Source: Utricularia gibba
Taxonomy: Eukaryota; Streptophyta; Magnoliopsida; Lamiales; Lentibulariaceae
DNA: 64,000 bases
Assembly (NCBI GenBank): GCA_002189035.1
Contig: NEEC01000002.1
Coordinates: 2,046,001-2,110,000, forward strand
Reading direction: 5' to 3'
Shown: positions 49,469-64,000 of the stretch, in pieces
How the letters are laid out: the number at the start of each line of letters is the position of its first letter
Numbering within the stretch: position 1 is the stretch's first letter
The notes under the pieces: model-generated
Seen by the model: the letters and a program-made list of their open reading frames with translations, nothing else
Databases searched by the model: none
Told to the model about the DNA's origin: nothing
Made by a program: the position numbers and the translations under genes

Positions 49469-49864
49469 CGTGATCCCGCGTAACCAGGACCAGGTGCTAA
49501 CCCTTGGCTTTGATTTTGAATTCTCCAATCGGCAGTTGAGAACATTTATTCCATTTGATCTCTCAAATTGTCAGATTATCTGTAAACTGACTCCATCAGG
49601 TTCTACCCTTAATTCATGTTTAATTATGATTTTGCACTTTTTTATAATTTAATTTAATATATTCTAAATATATGCATATATAAATAGAAACAATAATTCA
49701 AAATTAACCAAAAAATTATGAATTTCAATGTTGAATTATTACAACAATTGATTTAATACATTAAAAATTCTAGTCGGATGCATCATGTCGACATTGGGCC
49801 CCACGTGTTCCTTTTTATCCATAAAATAAAAAAATGAATACATGACGATAATGCCCTTGAAGCC
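49469..49864. other. Spacer between the F-box stop and the MBD start
   Basis: AT-rich from 49610 to 49770, with no gene seen. It holds the MBD upstream region and the F-box 3' UTR. Confidence 0.45.
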
Positions 49865-50966
49865 TCAGCTTGTGGATCTGAAAAATGCAAAAATGGCGAC
49901 GAAGAGTGAAACTACTGCAGATACGATGAGGATGTCCATGTTCCTCTTGATCATCTCCTCCATTTCCTTTTTCTCTACCCTTCTTTTCAAGAATTCTCTG
50001 TACCTCTCCTTCTCCGTCTGCCCTCCTGATAACCGCCGCCGCCGCGCTGCCATCGCTTCTTGGACCGCTATCAGACTTTCTGTTCCGGAGAGTGGTCTCA
50101 GGTTCAAATCCTCCACCTGCAAGCTCACATCCACCACCTCCATCTCTCCGCCGTGGCTTCCGCCGCAGGTGACCACCACGCTGCACTGAGCCATCTCGCC
50201 GGCGGGACCTGGCACCACCGTCGCGTACCGGAGTTTGATGAAGCCGTTTAGCCAGTGACGGTTAGCTTCCACGGGCTTCAACCCCGTGACACTGAATGCT
50301 CGTCTCTGAGACGGGTCGATCAGAATCCAGCTCACTCTCAGCCTCGCCTCCACCGTGTCGACGCACTCCTCCGCCTCGTCGTCGAATCTCAACGGCGTAG
50401 GTATCTTCTCTTTGGGACTCAAAATTTGGAGTTTGAATGGGGAGCTGAGAAACTGTTGAGTGTGTTGTCAAATTGGAGAAATAATCCCAAATCCTTGTGT
50501 TGCTTAAAATCATTATTTATTATTTAAATACCTCATCGGAGAGAGTTTCCGTCGAGAGATCTGTAGACCACAAGGCTTGATCATCGCAGTAGATATCGAC
50601 GGCGGAGATGAGCCTCTCTATACTCGGATACGCCGCCGTGTTCCGATTCCGGCAGCGGGGTTTGAGGGTCGGACAAGGGACCGTGATGCAATCATAATAG
50701 AGGGATCGATACCCAGAGTCCAGAGCGGAGAGCGACTCCCCGGCAACGGAGGGCCACGTGGAGGTGCATATACCTCTCCATAGGGACTCCTCCGAGCACA
50801 AGGAGCGCCAATTCCGAGAAGCGGAGCTCAAGGAGGCCAGAGACCGGCCGTCGATCCGTTTCAGGACGTTAAACTGCAAGAGGTGAGGCGGCAAATCAGA
50901 GACGGCTGTGCCGGAGGTAGTGGCGTGAGGAGGAGTCATCTGAAAAGAAATTGTGGGGGCAGACAC
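49865..50966 (-). CDS. F-box protein with C-terminal membrane anchor (At2g27310-like)
   Basis: Exons 50966-50532 and 50452-49865 give 340 residues. The F-box is at about residues 22-65 (DLPPHLLQFNVLKRIDGRSL, then ASRNWRSLCSEESLWRGIC), the surface that binds SKP1 in SCF E3 ligases. The middle matches the family of At2g27310/At2g36090 (SSPFKLQILSPKEKIPTPL, RLRVSWILIDPSQRRAFSV, RHWLNGFIKLRYATVVPG, VDVSLQVEDL, then LIAVQEAMAARRRRL). The last 25 residues form a hydrophobic helix (MDILIVSAVVSLFVAIFAFF) next to the C-terminus, suggesting tail anchoring in a membrane. Substrate unknown. Reading frame intact. Confidence 0.87.
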
Positions 50967-52939
50967 GCACCTGGGTGATGTGTATTTGTAGCAACACTCA
51001 GGTCAATTTTGGCAGCTGACCAGTCAACAAATTTGAGAGGTATGCTATAACAAGAAAAGCCACGTCATTTGTTGAAAATATCCTCCCACCCTACCCTAAC
51101 AAGTCAGTTCAAGACTTATTTTCGGAGTTTTCAACTTTGGACGACATATATATAGATATAGTTTAGTACATTTTAAGTTTTTATATTAATATGATTAAAA
51201 TTAATTTAAAAAATAGATAATTCTAAAAAATATAAATTCATTTTATATAGAGTATTATTTAAGAAAGTTATCATTTAAATAAAGATTTATCATTTTGTTC
51301 CTATATAATATCATTATGTTTTAATATATTAGAATCAAATTCCGGCTTTTAACTCATTGTAAGATAAATCTCAGCGAAGATGTTGAGTTTATAAGGAGTG
51401 GAAGGGCCCGATCCAATAAAAGGATTAAGGAAGTTAACTGAATCCTATATCAATTACAAATAAGATAGAATTATAGTTTATATAGAAATAATTTTTTAAT
51501 TTTATATGATGTTTTTTTTTCAAAAAAATAATGTAAAATTATAAAAATTGAATATTTAAAACGGATAATAGTAAACAAAAAGATGATGGTTCATTACATA
51601 ATGGCTTATGAATATTTTTTCTTGAAATAATAGAGTGACATTACACTTTAATATAATCATATTGTAATTAATAAATAAATTTATGTTTCACTATATAATA
51701 AGTATTAAGTAAAAAACTTATTTTGGTATATAATATTATTATTTATCAAATATTTGATTTATAATATGAACATTTAATTTTCACAATCTTGGGATCACTA
51801 ATTCATATGTCTAAATAATTCATTTTTTTTTAAAAAAATTCGTTCATTAAATATTGTTTTGAAAAATTTTTGAAATCTATTTATATTTTTTAAAAAATAA
51901 AAATAATTTTATTTTAAAACAATATCAATTAGTAAAAGTAATTTTATCAAAAATACTTTTAAAATTGTATTACAAAAATTATTTTTAGAAAAATAATGAG
52001 TAGTTTATTTTCACTTATTATTTTTAATTTTCTGTAATAATTTTGAAAAATTAAAAATAAATTTTAAAAATTTTCATAACTTTAAGAACTGAATTTAGTC
52101 ACTAGCTCGGGTCCATTCGATCGGCCCAATTACATGGCCCATGAAAATACGTTTATTTTACGTGTCTTATTTGGTTGGTAAATAGAATGGGATAAAATAA
52201 TTTTAATTTAATTGATTTTAGTTAAATAAATATGAAGTAAAAAAAATTTAATTCATGTTTAATTATTAGAATTAAAAATTGGATTAAGTAATTCTAAGTA
52301 AATAAATAAGGATTAATAATTTTAAATATATTCATGTATATAGAAAAACCTTGTAATTCCTAAATTATTTAAATCTATCAAATAAATATTTTATAATTTA
52401 TAATGTTTTTAGCTAAACTGACGTAATTCTATCAACCAAACACTACTTAAGGATACATGGAGTTGAAGGAATTAGGTTCTTTTGATAGATAGACTATAAA
52501 TTGAGTGAATTTTATTTGTGGGGTTTATCTAAACACAATGCATACTTATAATATGTACGTATAAATCTAAATTTGACGTAAGTTTGATCGAATTAGTTAA
52601 ATTCAGATATGATGTATAGAAATTATGTCATGCGGACTATGGATGAAAATAAAGTAAATGGGAACTAATTCCTAACACACGAAATGAAACGGCGTGAGAA
52701 AGCTTTGGGACATTAAAAAAAAAAAAGAGGAAGAAAATTGAGAGTTGGCAACCCTAGAAATTTTACTCAATAGAATTGGGAATTGTCGGACGTGTTTGCT
52801 CCATAATTGATGTCGTCATGTCCTGAGTGATTTTGAAGGATTACCACAACACGCTTTCGTGTTTTTCAGTGGTTCGCATAAAAATCCGTCCAAGATCCAA
52901 TATTGGAACCTTCAATTCCGGTCAATCGGCGGAAGCCCG
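50967..52939. other. AT-rich intergenic spacer
   Basis: From 51120 to 52720 this is very AT-rich with many A/T runs. No open frame, RNA gene or clear transposon terminus was seen. The SKD1 leader lies after about 52740. Confidence 0.6.
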
Positions 52940-55572
<2,633 letters not shown>

Positions 55573-56033
55573 CAGACCCCCCTCAGGTGCTGCATATATG
55601 TCTCTGTTTTCAATTTGTTTCACTTGCAGCCGCATGTTTCTTTACATCGATGGCTTGTCCAAATTATCATTCTCTATCAATGCTCTCGGGCGAATTGAAA
55701 GAAACACTTGTTTGCCAGTGTTGTTATCCTTGGGGAGAAACAACATTTTTTAGAATATGTTGTTTATGCTTATTGAATGCTACCTTTTGTCCCACTTTGG
55801 TTCGTATCAAATAGTATTCATAAAAAGTTCATACTCAATCGAGAAATCCTGAAAGAGCAGAATCAAACCGCCCGAAAGCTGATATCTTCTACCAACTACT
55901 GCTAGCTATGTGCAAAGTCTCTACCTTGAAAATGAATGCAATTTCAGGAAGCATTGTAAAAGTTTGCCTTCACTGACTGACTTGTTGTAATGCTACAGTA
56001 TGACCATACAGCCAAACTTGATGTCGGCATTCA
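55573..56033. other. Convergent 3' UTRs of SKD1 and invertase
   Basis: No gene in the 460 bases between the facing stop codons. Confidence 0.5.
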
Positions 56034-58543
56034 TCAAATGATGAACCTTTTGACTCCTTTTCGTTGTCTTTTACCACGGTGATTCGAGGTGACGGCACAA
56101 GAAAACGCATTCATGAGCTCTTTGTCTTCAACATTAATCAGCATGTTAGCAGCACTTGGATTGGAAATGAGGAGTTTCGCCACCAGATACCCTGCAATAG
56201 ACCATGTCTGAAACAAGCGTGCTTGCTTCCCAATGAATCTTGCTCCTTTGGTGTCATAATATTCAGGCCATTTGTCCCGCGATAGCCTCCTCTCGGCAAC
56301 CTTGATAGCTCTTTCCGCTATATCGGGTCTGTTCATCTTTATGCACGCCACGGTCAGCTGAAGTAGCAAAGTATGTGGAGAAATCATGAGTACAAAGCTT
56401 CATGTATGCATAACAGGCTCTCAAGGAAGAAGAAACTGAATGAAACTTAACCTGCCAAAGCAATGTTGGCCAGGAACCTCCATTGTGGTAAGACCAAGGG
56501 CTGCAAACAAGAGAAACGTATGATATCATGAGCATGTTCAGTTGCCAGCATAGCTTAAAGTAGAACTATGACAGAGCACACACGTGTTTTTTGGGTCACT
56601 GCCTGTGATTATTCGCCATTCCTGGCCATCCAAAGCAGGGTAGCATATCTTCAGAGGCATGGTAGCAACAAGATCAGACCATTTTCCTTCAACAAGATCG
56701 AGAATGGCATGGGACTGTTCAGTGGTAGCAAGATTGCAGACCACAGACCATAAGTTTCCAAGTGAAAAGAAGCGAAAATCCATATGAGCTGGCTGCAAAT
56801 TCCCTATAAGATAGCCCCCCTTCTGAGGAATCCATTCAACAAGCCAGTGAGGGATTTGGTCCGGATATATGTTGAATTTGTTGACTGCATCAAATGAGTA
56901 TTCCTCGGTCTTGTACCGGTATATTTCATTCAGCTTGTTCATGTCAACCCAGTAGTACTCACGGATGTGGATCGACAACGCTACTAAGCGATTATTAAGT
57001 GCCCTGATAAGATCAGCAGAAGCATCTTCTGGAGCAAGCATCTCTCGTGCACAGAGCAAAGCTGAATAGAATAATGCCTGAAAGAAAAGAACACAAATGT
57101 CTCAAGTACTGCATGTCAAAATGAAGCCATTGTTTCCTGATTAAAGCACTTTGGAATATTTTTTTACTGCCAATATACTCATATCCTCCCTGAAACTAGC
57201 TCACTTGATGAGCACAAGAATAAGTGTTAAGAAAACCTGTATTTCAAGAGGGTGTCCATGTATTCCCATGCGGCGATCGATCATGCATGAGCCATCCGTT
57301 ACAAGCAGAGTTGGAAACATATCAAAACCATCCGCTAAACACAGCTTTAGAATCATCTTGATTCCAGTTTGAACATCTACTCTTTCCTGGACTGAAAGGT
57401 CTCCAGTGTATTTCCCATATGCTCGTAGCAATATGATCCACCATAGCCCTGAGAAAGCAAAATATGAGGCTTAACATTATACTACGCGTAACAAGAATCA
57501 GAGAACTGAAAAAAAGACTGACCAGAATCAACTGGTGCTACCCGACCAATTGCAGCCTCTCCAAAGTCAGGATCTAAGACCTCTTCTGTTGCAGATTCAT
57601 CACCTTCCAGGGGTATGGCCCTCACTTTGAAGCTTGCTGGCATTAACCCTTGTCCAGGACTATGGCAGTCCATCGTTTTCTCCCAACTCTATTAAAGTGT
57701 ACAGGTTACTTCAAAAAATATAAAACGCTTCAATGGTTTCATTCTTCAAAACTTTCAGGACAAAAGGATAACAGAAAGAAGCCAAGGCGTTCCACGTTTA
57801 GAATGAGGGCAGTATTCTTTTGCATGTGCAGAAAGAATAATCATCATATCAAAACAAGAGTATGAAGTTACCTGCAGCTGAAGAGTGTGCAGTATGAAAT
57901 TCCTGACGACTTCATATTCTCCCTTTAGCAGGAAAGCAATCCCGGAAGGAATAAAATCACGGATAAACACTTGATCATAATTGAGCATGTTTGAATCACT
58001 TGGATCATTAGCAGCAATAGTACCTATTGGATTTCCACAATAGTATACTAGTGATGCTTTTAGCAACTGCCATGCTTCATCCTCCAAAGAGTTCAAATCA
58101 GCCCTGCTAAAGCCCTCATCTGTTTTCTCTCTCCCGATTGCCAATCCATCATCAGCAACAGCTCCGTTATCATACATAAGAGACTGCTTTGTCCCATCAC
58201 CGCCATCAAGATCCTTAGCTGTACCATTTTGCAATCTTGCGTCCAAATCCTCTCTAAATACCTCACGAACACTTTCTGCTCCGAGACAATTGCAATAATA
58301 ATTTTTTGGTTGCTTGTAGAATAAATCTCTTTGTATACCATATCTACACAAATTCAGATAATTTACTCGGTAATCTTGAGATGAATTCAGGCCCCCTTTC
58401 ACTATCCATTTGCGATATCCATCATCCCTTTGGATCCTGATACTGTGCTTGAAGGAAAGCAGGGAACTTGATCCCTGACCTGTGTAACCTGGTAGCGGCG
58501 GTGTGCCGCACAGAACACGAATGGCTACTTTGGCAGCTGCCAT
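56034..58543 (-). CDS. Alkaline/neutral invertase (GH100), organelle-targeted
   Basis: Six exons: 58543-57872, 57688-57523, 57448-57237, 57077-56584, 56500-56452, 56357-56034; 638 residues. It hydrolyses sucrose to glucose and fructose at neutral to alkaline pH. The long N-terminal extension ([13 protein letters not shown], basic and Ser-rich) before [17 protein letters not shown] indicates mitochondrial or plastid import. GH100 hallmarks: [14 protein letters not shown] (catalytic Asp), [140 protein letters not shown] and [17 protein letters not shown]. Similarity is to the A/N-InvA/InvC group; the exact orthologue was not resolved. Frame intact. Confidence 0.94.
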
Positions 58544-59500
58544 TTATACCCCGAATGGACACTCCCGAATCCCAGACAAAAAAATTAAAAAAACAGCACA
58601 AATGCTTGATACTCCTGCGAAACAAAGCTATTATCAGAGCGCGCTCCAAAGACAAAAGAAAATGACTATCACCCGCAAAAGTGAACTGAAAATGATTTTT
58701 TTTCAGCGATCCGACAGAAACCGAAATCTCAAAATTGAAAAGGAATTGATTTCCAGAGCTCACACATCTCCAGATTCCAACAGCAGCAAGCAAAAAGAGG
58801 GATTTCCACTCCCAAAGTAATGGTTGAAAAGAATTTAAGAAAAACAAACATGGGCTGATGAAAATGGGACGACAAAGATATATTCCTCGCATTCGAAATT
58901 AACAGAAGTTATTCATGTCCCTCACCTTGATGATCCCTGATATCCAACACTGATCATAGACGAGGGCGGACCCAGAGCGCGACCCAGAAGAAGAAGAGAA
59001 ATATCTCGCGGCAGGAACTGAAAAACAAACTACCTGTCTCGCTGCCCCCAAGAAAATATCCTCGATACGAACTCTTAGAAAAGAAGAACCTCCATACTCA
59101 ATATCCTCCTTTGTGGACCAATCCCTGCCTCAAAATTATCAACTTTGACGCACACACGTCGTACTCAATTCGTGCACGTTTGTGGTGTGCCTTGGGCTCG
59201 CTTCTTCCTTCATACACCCCAAAAATGGAGTTTTTATGTGGCAAATGATAATCATCCATTATTCGATTTCGAGTACTTCATTCACGTTGCTTTGATTATT
59301 CAGGTTTTTATATGTTCGTAGTGTCATCACATTGAATTGATAGAAAAATGCATAACACCTCAAAGACAAAAAACATCATATATATTTATTTAAACACAAA
59401 TAATTCAAATACATCCATAATTATGTTATTCCGCACCCAAAAAACTTCATGAACCAACCCTTTTGAGATATGTTGAATGTATCGCCTGCTTCTGGTATAT
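58544..59500. other. Invertase upstream region
   Basis: This holds the invertase leader and promoter, continuing rightwards to the NRPB8 remnant. Small open frames (for example 58468-58665) look non-coding. CACGTTTG and ACACACGTCG motifs lie near 59150-59180. Confidence 0.4.
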
Positions 59501-60455
59501 TGTTTTCAGGTTAGAGTCCACAAGCATATTCCGAGGTAAGATGATCAGTGGAATGTCCCTTGCCTGTAACACATGCCTCTGATCATCAAGCTCAAATCTG
59601 GCTACAATGGAAGGATCCCATTTGAGCACCATCAGAAGTACACACACCATCACTACCAGCAGCAAACCACAGCAATCACAGAGCTATCTTCCATGAACAT
59701 TAACTAGGCGTAGGCTGTCACTCTGGATTCCTCCGATATCCTATACAACTTTCCTTGCATCACAGAGTCAAACTTGTCAGCCAATGACTTCCTATGGCCC
59801 TGAATAAAAACATCAGCTTTCATCAGACTTCAAGATTCCAAATGCGCCGTAGTAAATTCTAATTTTTTATACAGCTATAACTAAGTTCATCAACAACTCT
59901 TGGTTGCCACAGCTTCTCAAACGTGTTTCTGTCTAGCTTTCATGATGGATTTGACATCTTATAAAAAAAAAAAAATAGGCGTGTATCATGAAACTCAAAC
60001 CCATCTCGAAAGCCCACATATAAAAAAATCTAATCTTCAACTAAAATTGAGCAACAACCATACAAACTCAAATAAGCCAATGCCAGTGTTTACCCCACCG
60101 TACCCCCAATAGAAATGAAATAAATGATATCCGGACCAAATAAAAAGGAGGGAGCATGTCACCGGAATACAATGCCCACTATCTAATACCATCATTAATT
60201 TATTATCAAAGCATGGGGCATATCTCAGATTCAGAGTTGATATCCATATGCCACAGCATGTCAAATTGCTCACTCCTTCCACAAATACCCGTAACTGAAG
60301 TTAAAAATAAGCAAAGCCTCACATAAAAAAACAATCGCCTGACCGTAGATTAAGTCGGAATAAGCATGTCAAATTCTCAAGTACCTTTATCGAACGTCTT
60401 GCCGTCTGGATCAACCGCTTCAAGTCGGAAAACGTCCTCGAGGAGAAAGATGACG
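59500..60455 (-). pseudogene. NRPB8: Decayed NRPB8/RPABC3 (RPB8 subunit of RNA polymerases I-III)
   Basis: Pieces of the RPB8 protein appear in order on the minus strand. LLEDVFRLEAVDPDGKTFDK (about 60448-60388) ends at a donor-like G|GTACTT. RSEQFDMLWHMDINSES (about 60282-60225) is followed by stops. NKLMMVLDSG and IPVTC (about 60210-60160) are in another frame. LADKFDSVMQGKLYRISEES (about 59800-59740) follows an intact acceptor (TTTATTCAG). LLMVLKWDPSIVARFELD and QRHVLQ (about 59630-59570) come last. Plant NRPB8 reads similarly at each position, but here there is no start codon, several in-frame stops, shifted frames and substituted core residues. Retained intron-like spacing and splice signals suggest a DNA-level duplicate rather than a retrocopy. 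A rapidly evolving expressed copy is unlikely but not excluded. Confidence 0.78.
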
Positions 60456-61511
60456 GAAATTGAAAATGAAACAAAATTAGAAAACCATTTCCGAGAAGCG
60501 GGCCGACGGCCCATGAGCCGGATTTCTATTTTTTATCAGCCCAAATGCGCGGGAAGTTCCTCTCATTTTCACCGACCGACGGCTTCAATAAAACAAAATA
60601 AAAAATAAAGAGTCACTGACCGACAAAGGAATCCACTCCCTTGATGTGGGAGCTGTGGATGCTCCTGTCGAGTAATACTTTTCCATCCACTGATTAAATG
60701 GAAAGAATGCTATTCCGTTTGCGTAGTTGAATCTTTGCTGCCTCCGGTAAGGTTTAGCCTCATCTCGTTTCTGTATGTGATTTTGTGTGTTTTTATGTGA
60801 TGTGTAGTGAGTGGTTGAAGTTGATTTTCCATTTTCATTCTCTTAACTATTTGTTTTCCGTTGCTTATTGCTGTAAGTGGGCTTTTTATAGAAAGGTAGT
60901 TAGCTTTTATGTTTGTTCTATGTATGTTTGTGGATGCTTACTGCTAATTCATAAAGAATTCCTTTTTTTTATAAATTCTTGTTGTGTCGATGAATCTGTC
61001 AACTGTTTGTATTCATTCTGTTACGGCTGCTCTTTAATTTCACCTTCTTTATGCCATCATTATATATACGCAATGGTGCTTGTGTTAATGAATACCTTTA
61101 GCAGCTGAACTATGTTTTCTTTTATTTTCTGAAGAGATCAGCCATTCCCACTAGTCAAAATGCGTCTCAGAGCTTGCACTGTGTTCGAAACCTAATTTTC
61201 ACTGTTACGCAAATTCAGATTAATTTTGGTGCCTGAAGGGTTGCGTGATAAAAAAAAATTGTTTGCTAAAGCTATAAGCATCTGGAAAACGCCAACTTCG
61301 CATTCTATCCTTGCAGTAGCTGCGTGATGTCTACGGCCATGATGATAATCTATACTTATAACATATAAATGGACGAATGAATTCTTCCTCTATGTATAGC
61401 AGTTTTGATGTTGTCAAAATTTACATTCTTCTCATTATCATCAGTATACACACATTTTAACTTTATATACAAGTACGATGTCTTCTCTGAGTCTATGCGC
61501 GTTTTTCAGAT
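60456..61511 (+). other. Alpha/beta-hydrolase upstream region with probable leader intron
   Basis: A donor CCG|GTAAGG at 60747 and an acceptor TTTTTCAG at 61509, three bases before the first ATG, suggest a 763-base intron in the 5' leader. No coding sequence is seen inside it. Site-II-like GGCCCA lies near 60508. Confidence 0.5.
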
Positions 61512-63024
61512 ATGATTGTCCCAATACTGGTTGGGGCAGTTGTTGGTTTCCTCAGTTATGTTCATCTAAAAATAAGGCCACCACCCCCTAAAATATGTGG
61601 TTCGCCCGGTGGACCTCTGGTTTCTTCAACAAGAGTTAAACTTCATGATGGAAGGCATCTTGCCTACAGGGAAAGGGGTGTTTCCAAGGAAGAAGCCAGA
61701 TACAAGATTATTATATGTCATGGATTTGATGATTCTAAAGATTTTTGTCTTCCTGTCTCTGAAGTAAGAAGATATCATCTTTCTCATAATTATTTAGCAT
61801 ATGGGTTGTGTTGTGCTGTTTATCCTAATAGATTGTTGAGCTATTTTGATTTTTGTATGGAATTAGAAGGATTGACATTATGTCTGTCATGCTTATTAGA
61901 ATTCCAAAAAGTATATATTTTTCTTTTCTTTTTTCTTATGGACACTCCTTCCAGGTTTGATGCTAGAAAATCTTTTGATGCTGCATACATGATTGTGTTT
62001 GATTAAACGCAAAGCATTAGCTTGTATATTGGATGTCACACCCACGATTCTATCCGTTTTCAGGATTTCATAAATGAGAACCGTGTTTACATTCTGTCAT
62101 ATGATCGTGCCGGCTATGGGGAAAGCGATCCCAATCCCTCAAGATCCGTCAAAAGTGAAGCATATGATATTCAGGAGCTTGCTGACAAGTTGGAACTCGG
62201 TCCCAAGTTTTATTTGATTGGCATGTCAATGGGAGCATATGCTGTTTACGGTTGCCTAATGTACATACCACACAGGTAGTTCAAAAATCTTAACAGGAAC
62301 ATTTCCTTTGTGCATATGAGATATAGAAATCCCGAATGCTCAGCACCATTGTTTTATCCTTGAGAGGCTGTCAGGAGCTGCGCTTGTTGCTCCATTTATT
62401 CACTATTGGTGGCATTGCTTCCCTGCCGAACTACTGAAGGAAGCATTTGATATTTTACTCCCACAAGATCAGTGGACCTTTCGGATTGCGCATTACGCCC
62501 CATGGCTATTCAACTGGTGGATGAATCAAAAGTGGTTCCCTTCCTTCAGTGTCCTCCAAGGAAAGCTTGACTATTTCGGCCCTTGGGACCTTGACGTCAT
62601 AAAGCAGGCATCTGGAGCTGGAAATGACAGCAGGGTAAGCTTCATCTTCATTACCCGATACCAATAGCTATGATACAAAATGCATTTACAGTCCAGCGCT
62701 GACAAGTTCCCTCCTTCCTCCTTCCATTCACAGGAAAAAGTCAGGCAACAAGGCGTTCATGAGTGCTTGCACCGGGATATGATCGCCGGCTTCGGACAGT
62801 GGGGTTTCGAGCCAATAGGCATCACTGGTCGGCTTGACAAGAGTGCAACACGCGTTCATGTATGGCAAGGCCGTGAAGACAAATTCCTTTTGTACAAAGT
62901 GAATAGATACCTGTCTCTGGAGCTTCTTCCATGGACTGAGTATCACGAAGTAGCCGACGCAGGGCATCTGCTGATCTACGATCCTGCTGTTTGCGAAGCC
63001 GTCTTCATATCGCTCCTGTCGTAA
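61512..63024 (+). CDS. Alpha/beta-hydrolase fold protein
   Basis: Exons 61512-61763, 62064-62275, 62367-62634 and 62734-63024; 340 residues. The N-terminus is a hydrophobic anchor (MIVPILVGAVVGFLSYVHL). The hydrolase core follows: YKIIICHGFDDSKDF (oxyanion HG), YILSYDRAGYGESDPNP, and the nucleophile elbow GMSMGA with Ser at about residue 138. A cap region (HYWWHCFPAELLKEAF, APWLFNWWMNQKWFPS) comes next, then the acid VHVWQGREDKFLL and the His in EVADAGHLLIYDP. The catalytic Ser-Asp-His triad is therefore complete. It belongs to a widespread plant group of uncharacterised alpha/beta hydrolases; substrate unknown. The start is the first ATG after a leader intron. Confidence 0.9.
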
Positions 63025-63578
63025 GAATGGGAACTCTCCCGCCTTCTCATCAGAATAAGATGAAGCACCCTGCCTCATGGTCGTGTTGTAAAGACGTTAA
63101 AGATGCCTCCTGTATATTTCTTATACCTGCGAGTATTTCGTGATTCGTGCCCAACATTAATATTTTATATACAACAGTTTTTTATTTTAAAGAATTAATT
63201 TTCCTATCGAATACAAATCCTTATTTTTAAATAATTCGAAAATTAAAAAAATATTTTTCATATTAGAATCTTAATTCTAGATAACATAGAATTGCTTGCT
63301 TGGTTCGGATATTGATCATCCTTCACTGAACACGAGATTGGTGTATTCTTCTCGCTGATTAGAACAGACAATGCGCGATGCGTGAAAAAATAGAAACACA
63401 TGTGAAGCGGTTTAAAAGTGACATGAAGAAGATATATGAATGAGGAAGCACCTAAAAGGCTAGTAGACATGCAGCGAACAATCAGTGTGGGATTTATGGG
63501 GGCGGTGTCGTATTGGGCAAAATGAAGGAACAGATCCATGCAGGTAGAGAGAAGCAGAGGGTATGGTTGAGAAAGGTC
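63025..63578. other. Convergent 3' flanks
   Basis: AT-rich from 63170 to 63270. No gene seen between the hydrolase stop and the AXS stop. Confidence 0.5.
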
Positions 63579-64000
63579 TTAGCTTGCGAGTGTTTGTGAG
63601 GTGGCTTTCTTTATGGCTTCGGCGTACGTCTGGTATTGGTACGTTAGGGTGGAGTCCAGAAGATCCCAGAGCGATGTCTTTGGGCTCCAGCCTGAAACAT
63701 GAAATATGCGCCTGTAAGAAATTATCACAGAAGAAGATTATCGGGATGAGGAAGGAAGGAAGGAAGGAGCGTTCACCAAGCTGTTTGTTTATTATGGTCA
63801 TATCCGGGATCCTCTTGTCGCTGTCATCATATCCTTCGCCGTAGAATTCACTGGAGCTCACATCAATGGTGGGGGCCTCCAGTGAAGGTTCTTTGGTGAC
63901 CTTGGCATAAATCTAGGTACAAGCAAATGTGGATTTAAGAAGATTACGGGGGACAGCTATATGAAATAGACAAAAGGATTACTTACATCCGTCATCATTT
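63579..64000 (-). CDS. AXS1: UDP-D-apiose/UDP-D-xylose synthase, C-terminal part (partial)
   Basis: Only the last three exons are in the window: 64000-63987 (cut by the edge), 63912-63777 and 63691-63579. The enzyme converts UDP-glucuronate to UDP-apiose and UDP-xylose for cell-wall pectin. The visible part reads IYAKVTKEPSLEAPTIDVSS, EFYGEGYDDSDKRIPDMTII, NKQLGWSPKTSLWDLL and LTYQYQTYAEAIKKAT, ending in SQTLAS. This matches the C-terminus of AXS1/AXS2 almost residue by residue as recalled. The NAD-binding N-terminal domain lies beyond the right end. AXS1 and AXS2 cannot be separated here. A GGAA tandem (about 63750-63768) lies in the last intron. Confidence 0.9.

Overview
This window is plant nuclear DNA, most likely from a eudicot. 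Its protein-coding genes are split by short GT-AG introns, intergenic DNA is very AT-rich, and gene families restricted to plants are present: TIC40, an ETTIN-type auxin response factor, HSFB3, a CPK17/34-type CDPK, MOC1, SCAB1, AXS and alkaline/neutral invertase. The species cannot be fixed from the sequence alone. I see no rRNA, tRNA, CRISPR array or intact transposon. Density is about one gene per 2.7 kb, so this looks like a gene-rich euchromatic arm.

Layout, left to right: HSFB3 (-), a bHLH-MYC_N-only LHW-like protein (+), TIC40 (-) head to head with eIF3d (+), a group-4-type LEA protein (-), a class-B DnaJ chaperone (+), ARF3/ETTIN (-), a 4 kb gene-poor interval rich in G-boxes and site II motifs, a CCCH/RRM protein (+), the E2 enzyme UBC19/20 (+), a RING protein (+), a CDPK (+), the plastid Holliday-junction resolvase MOC1 (+), the actin-binding protein SCAB1 (+), a DNAJC8-like J-protein (+), a GT14 glycosyltransferase (-), an NHL/LEA-2 membrane protein (+), an MBD protein (-), an F-box protein (-), the ESCRT ATPase SKD1/VPS4 (+), an alkaline/neutral invertase (-), a decayed copy of the RNA polymerase subunit gene NRPB8 (-), an alpha/beta hydrolase (+), and the 3' part of UDP-apiose/xylose synthase AXS (-), which runs off the right edge.

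The genes are ordinary neighbours and do not form one pathway. Points that reward a second look are: (i) eight small frame breaks in seven otherwise conserved genes, seven of them explained by one missing base and several in or beside G/C runs, which points to uncorrected sequence errors more than to pseudogenes; (ii) two tasiARF target sites and two upstream ORFs in ARF3; (iii) two GC-AG introns; (iv) the NRPB8 pseudogene; (v) a promoter-like but gene-free region at about 20.9-21.9 kb; and (vi) two open or coding-like stretches that I could not identify. I found no convincing new biological system. Exon borders were placed by eye from splice consensus, reading phase and recalled family sequences, and may be off by a base or two.
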